DNA from: an uncultured bacterium
GTDB lineage: Bacteria; Patescibacteriota; Minisyncoccia; Phycocordibacterales; UBA9973
Direction of reading: 5' to 3'
DNA length: 22,995 bases
Assembly: GCA_903862375.1 (NCBI GenBank)
Contig: CAIOXR010000085.1
Coordinates: 1-22,995, forward strand
Shown here: piece after piece, positions 21,050 to 22,995 of the stretch
Numbering within the stretch: the first letter of the stretch is position 1
Layout: the number at the start of each line of letters is the position of its first letter
Position numbers and translations under genes: made by a program
The notes under the pieces: model-generated
The model's database searches: none
What the model saw: only the letters and a program-made list of their open reading frames with translations
Told to the model about the DNA's origin: nothing

Positions 21050-22995
21050 TTACACTGTTTTTAAATGATCTTTATACTTTGAATAGAAAAATGAAGCAGT
21101 AAGGGCAATCACACCAAGACCGACAAAAGATACTATTCTGTAAAGTGAACCAAGACTCCATACATCAATAAATATTTGAATAGCGGTTAGGATAAATAAC
21201 ACTAATCCCAAATACCTTAAACTTGAACTTTTTTTAATAAACCCTACTGCTGTTAGAATTGCAGCATATATAGCCCAGAAAATAGATAAACTTGTATTTG
21301 ATTTATTTCTATTTGTGGTCTCTTCTACTAAATGACTACTGTTAATCATGCTAAAATTAGAATTATCATAAATACCTCGGAAATTATCATCTTTACTTAA
21401 TTGAATTTGTCTATTGTAATTATCTTTAATAATGTTATTTTGTGCTCGATAATAAAATATTATTTGGGTACTAAATGCATATAAAGTAACTATATTTGCA
21501 ATAATTACAAATGCTGTAATTCCTTGTTTTTGATTTTCAATAGTGATACTACCAAATCTTTTATAGATATAAGATATAAAATATGCAGAAATAATAGCTA
21601 CCAATAATACACCAAAAGCTTTATTCATAAATGGCGTAAAGTTTAATGATAAAATGTCATTATTATTCCATCCAAAAAAATTTATCATACCAAGAGCATA
21701 AACACATATACCCATAACTTGGAATCCTCTATTCTTCATAGATGAAGCAATCAGAAATAATACGCAAGATTCAACAAACCAAAGAGTCGCAATAGATGAT
21801 TGAGAGAATTGAATAGGCACAGCAATAGAAAGAAAAGCAACAGCCATGCCAGGCATAAATATATTTAATGGTTTATCTTCACTATTTTGTTTATTCACAA
21901 TATATGAAACTATCATATATATAATAGATAAAATCAGTGTATAAAATCCAAGCATTGACTCATGATTTGGTTTCATAAGAGAATAAAACATTCCAAAAAA
22001 TCCAAAAGCACTGGTAATAAGAAGGAAGTAATCTACCTCTATGGATTTAATTTTATATACAATAATTCGATAAACACTAGAAATAAAGAATATTATATAA
22101 GTTATTATTAAAAAAAACATAGTAGTATTCAAATATATTTCCTTGTAATAAGGCATAAACCATGTTAAAAAATTAATTCCTGTTCCAACAATAGCAAGAG
22201 CAACCAACTCAGGCCACTTCTTAAAAATAGTAACTGAAAGAACTCCAATATTTAATATGGTCAAATAAGAAAAAATTTCAACCATATTATTACCAGTTGC
22301 TCCAATAATATATGGTGTCACAAATCCACCGACAGCAGCTATAACTGCGAGTTTATTATCTTCATTAATAAAACTAAAAACAAAAGTTAATCCAGTAACA
22401 ATAACCATTAATACTCCTGTAGTAAAAGGATCTATTAGATTATAAAAGTTATGTGCTGCATATAATGATAAATATAATACAGCTATACCACCACCAAACA
22501 TAATCTCTGAAAACATCTCATACTTCTTACGAAAATATTGACCTAAAATTATTAAAATAATACCAATTAAAATACCTATAAATATTCTACCCTCTGGCCC
22601 TATCCAATTATTATCGAAAGCATACTTTAAAAAAAAGCCAATACCTATAACTAAAGCTCCTATACCTATTCGTCCTAGTATTTTACCTGATGATTCCTCT
22701 TGGTATACTTCAACTTTTTCAATTTTCTTTTCTTCTTGAATAATTTGATGATCAACAGGATAAATATTATTTTTTATATCTTGAGGTACTGGGATACTAG
22801 AAATATTTGGAACAGAAGATAAATCTTTATTATGATTATCAATATACTTATCTAGTTTAATTTCTAATGCACTAATCTTCTTATTCTGATTTGAAATTAA
22901 AATTTCCGGATCTACCAGCTTTTCCCGAGCCCCACAATAAAGTGAAAGTTTCCCTTGCTTGGATTTTAGACAAAGTATGTAATTTGAAAGGGTAT
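21050..22995 (-). CDS. DUF2339 multi-pass membrane protein, N-terminus beyond window edge
   Basis: The reading frame stays open from the stop at 21050 to the window edge (about 648 residues), although a later ATG at 22516 exists. I translated the upstream part by hand: it holds the DUF2339 (PF10101) core entry GKILGRIGIGALVIGIGFFL, KYAFDNNWIGPEGRIFIGI, then FRKKYEMFSEIMFGGGIAVL, so ATG 22516 is internal and not the start. About 15 or more hydrophobic segments follow, with a soluble polar loop (Asn/Ser/Arg-rich, coded about 21285-21450). Before the core is a charged linker with a coiled-coil-like stretch (NQNKKISALEIKLDKYID). The most N-terminal visible bases encode QGKLSLYCGAREKL, of higher GC content than the surroundings. 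DUF2339 proteins are predicted envelope proteins of unknown function. Convergent with the PRPP-synthetase-like gene. Confidence 0.88.
   Translation of the reverse strand, partial: TLSNYILCLKSKQGKLSLYCGAREKLVDPEILISNQNKKISALEIKLDKYIDNHNKDLSSVPNISSIPVPQDIKNNIYPVDHQIIQEEKKIEKVEVYQEESSGKILGRIGIGALVIGIGFFLKYAFDNNWIGPEGRIFIGILIGIILIILGQYFRKKYEMFSEIMFGGGIAVLYLSLYAAHNFYNLIDPFTTGVLMVIVTGLTFVFSFINEDNKLAVIAAVGGFVTPYIIGATGNNMVEIFSYLTILNIGVLSVTIFKKWPELVALAIVGTGINFLTWFMPYYKEIYLNTTMFFLIITYIIFFISSVYRIIVYKIKSIEVDYFLLITSAFGFFGMFYSLMKPNHESMLGFYTLILSIIYMIVSYIVNKQNSEDKPLNIFMPGMAVAFLSIAVPIQFSQSSIATLWFVESCVLFLIASSMKNRGFQVMGICVYALGMINFFGWNNNDILSLNFTPFMNKAFGVLLVAIISAYFISYIYKRFGSITIENQKQGITAFVIIANIVTLYAFSTQIIFYYRAQNNIIKDNYNRQIQLSKDDNFRGIYDNSNFSMINSSHLVEETTNRNKSNTSLSIFWAIYAAILTAVGFIKKSSSLRYLGLVLFILTAIQIFIDVWSLGSLYRIVSFVGLGVIALTASFFYSKYKDHLKTV

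Noticed and set aside
21050..22516. DUF2339 protein starting at ATG 22516
   Set aside because: The frame is open further upstream to the window edge and encodes conserved DUF2339 core segments, so that ATG is internal.
1..22995. CRISPR array, transposon, prophage or defence system
   Set aside because: No regularly spaced direct repeats, transposase, integrase, phage or nuclease-type proteins were found; the genes are mostly housekeeping and envelope functions.

Overview
The window looks like a chromosomal segment of a Candidate Phyla Radiation bacterium, most likely Parcubacteria/Paceibacteria; this is my inference, with no search run. The basis is a very AT-rich genome, lysine/isoleucine/asparagine-rich proteins, housekeeping enzymes that are either stripped down (a ValS of about 729 residues) or swollen by lineage-specific inserts (a TsaD of 450 residues), a set of small orphan membrane proteins, and a near absence of Shine-Dalgarno sequences. 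TGA is used as a stop (7726-7728) and never appears inside the recognised frames, so the code is standard and not the TGA=Gly code of Gracilibacteria/SR1.

Layout. 1-1874: a divergent pair, adenylate kinase (-, cut by the window edge) and tsaD (+). 1971-2879: an unrecognised 302-residue protein on the minus strand, facing tsaD across a 14-bp terminator hairpin. 3043-6540: plus-strand valS, a PrsW-family membrane protease and an Hsp20-type chaperone, closed by a 17-bp hairpin. 6586-8106 (-): tRNA-Phe(GAA), a small membrane protein, tRNA-Arg(CCT), a glutaredoxin, tRNA-Gly(CCC) and an FtsB/DivIC-like division protein. 8128-8241 (+): a 37-residue membrane peptide. 8242-10089 (-): lepA. 10128-17387 (-): a probable cell-envelope and translation operon, read as small membrane protein, leuS, O-antigen-ligase-like/TPR protein, murJ. 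17430-17954 (+): a DUF1003-like membrane protein with a perfect heptad coiled coil. 17957-19760 (-): tsaC/Sua5 and ychF. 19911-20996 (+): a divergent PRPP-synthetase-like protein. 21050-22995 (-): a DUF2339 multi-pass membrane protein running off the window.

Functional themes are translation and tRNA biology (two aminoacyl-tRNA synthetases, two t6A enzymes, LepA, YchF, three tRNAs), envelope construction (MurJ, Wzy-like ligase, DUF2339, FtsB-like) and stress/proteostasis (Hsp20, PrsW-like, glutaredoxin).

I see no CRISPR array, transposon, prophage, defence island or obvious new multi-gene system. The most notable structure is regulatory: at least seven genes carry a TGN-TANNNT extended -10 box whose last base lies only 6-9 nt before the start codon, which predicts leaderless or near-leaderless mRNAs, and two divergent gene pairs share overlapping promoters. 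Other items worth a second look are short palindromes and repeats inside or at the ends of coding genes, a partial copy of the tRNA-Phe 5' end, A·C mismatches in two tRNAs, and substitutions in nucleotide-binding motifs of LepA, YchF and the PRPP-synthetase-like protein. No stretch longer than 300 bases lacks a gene.
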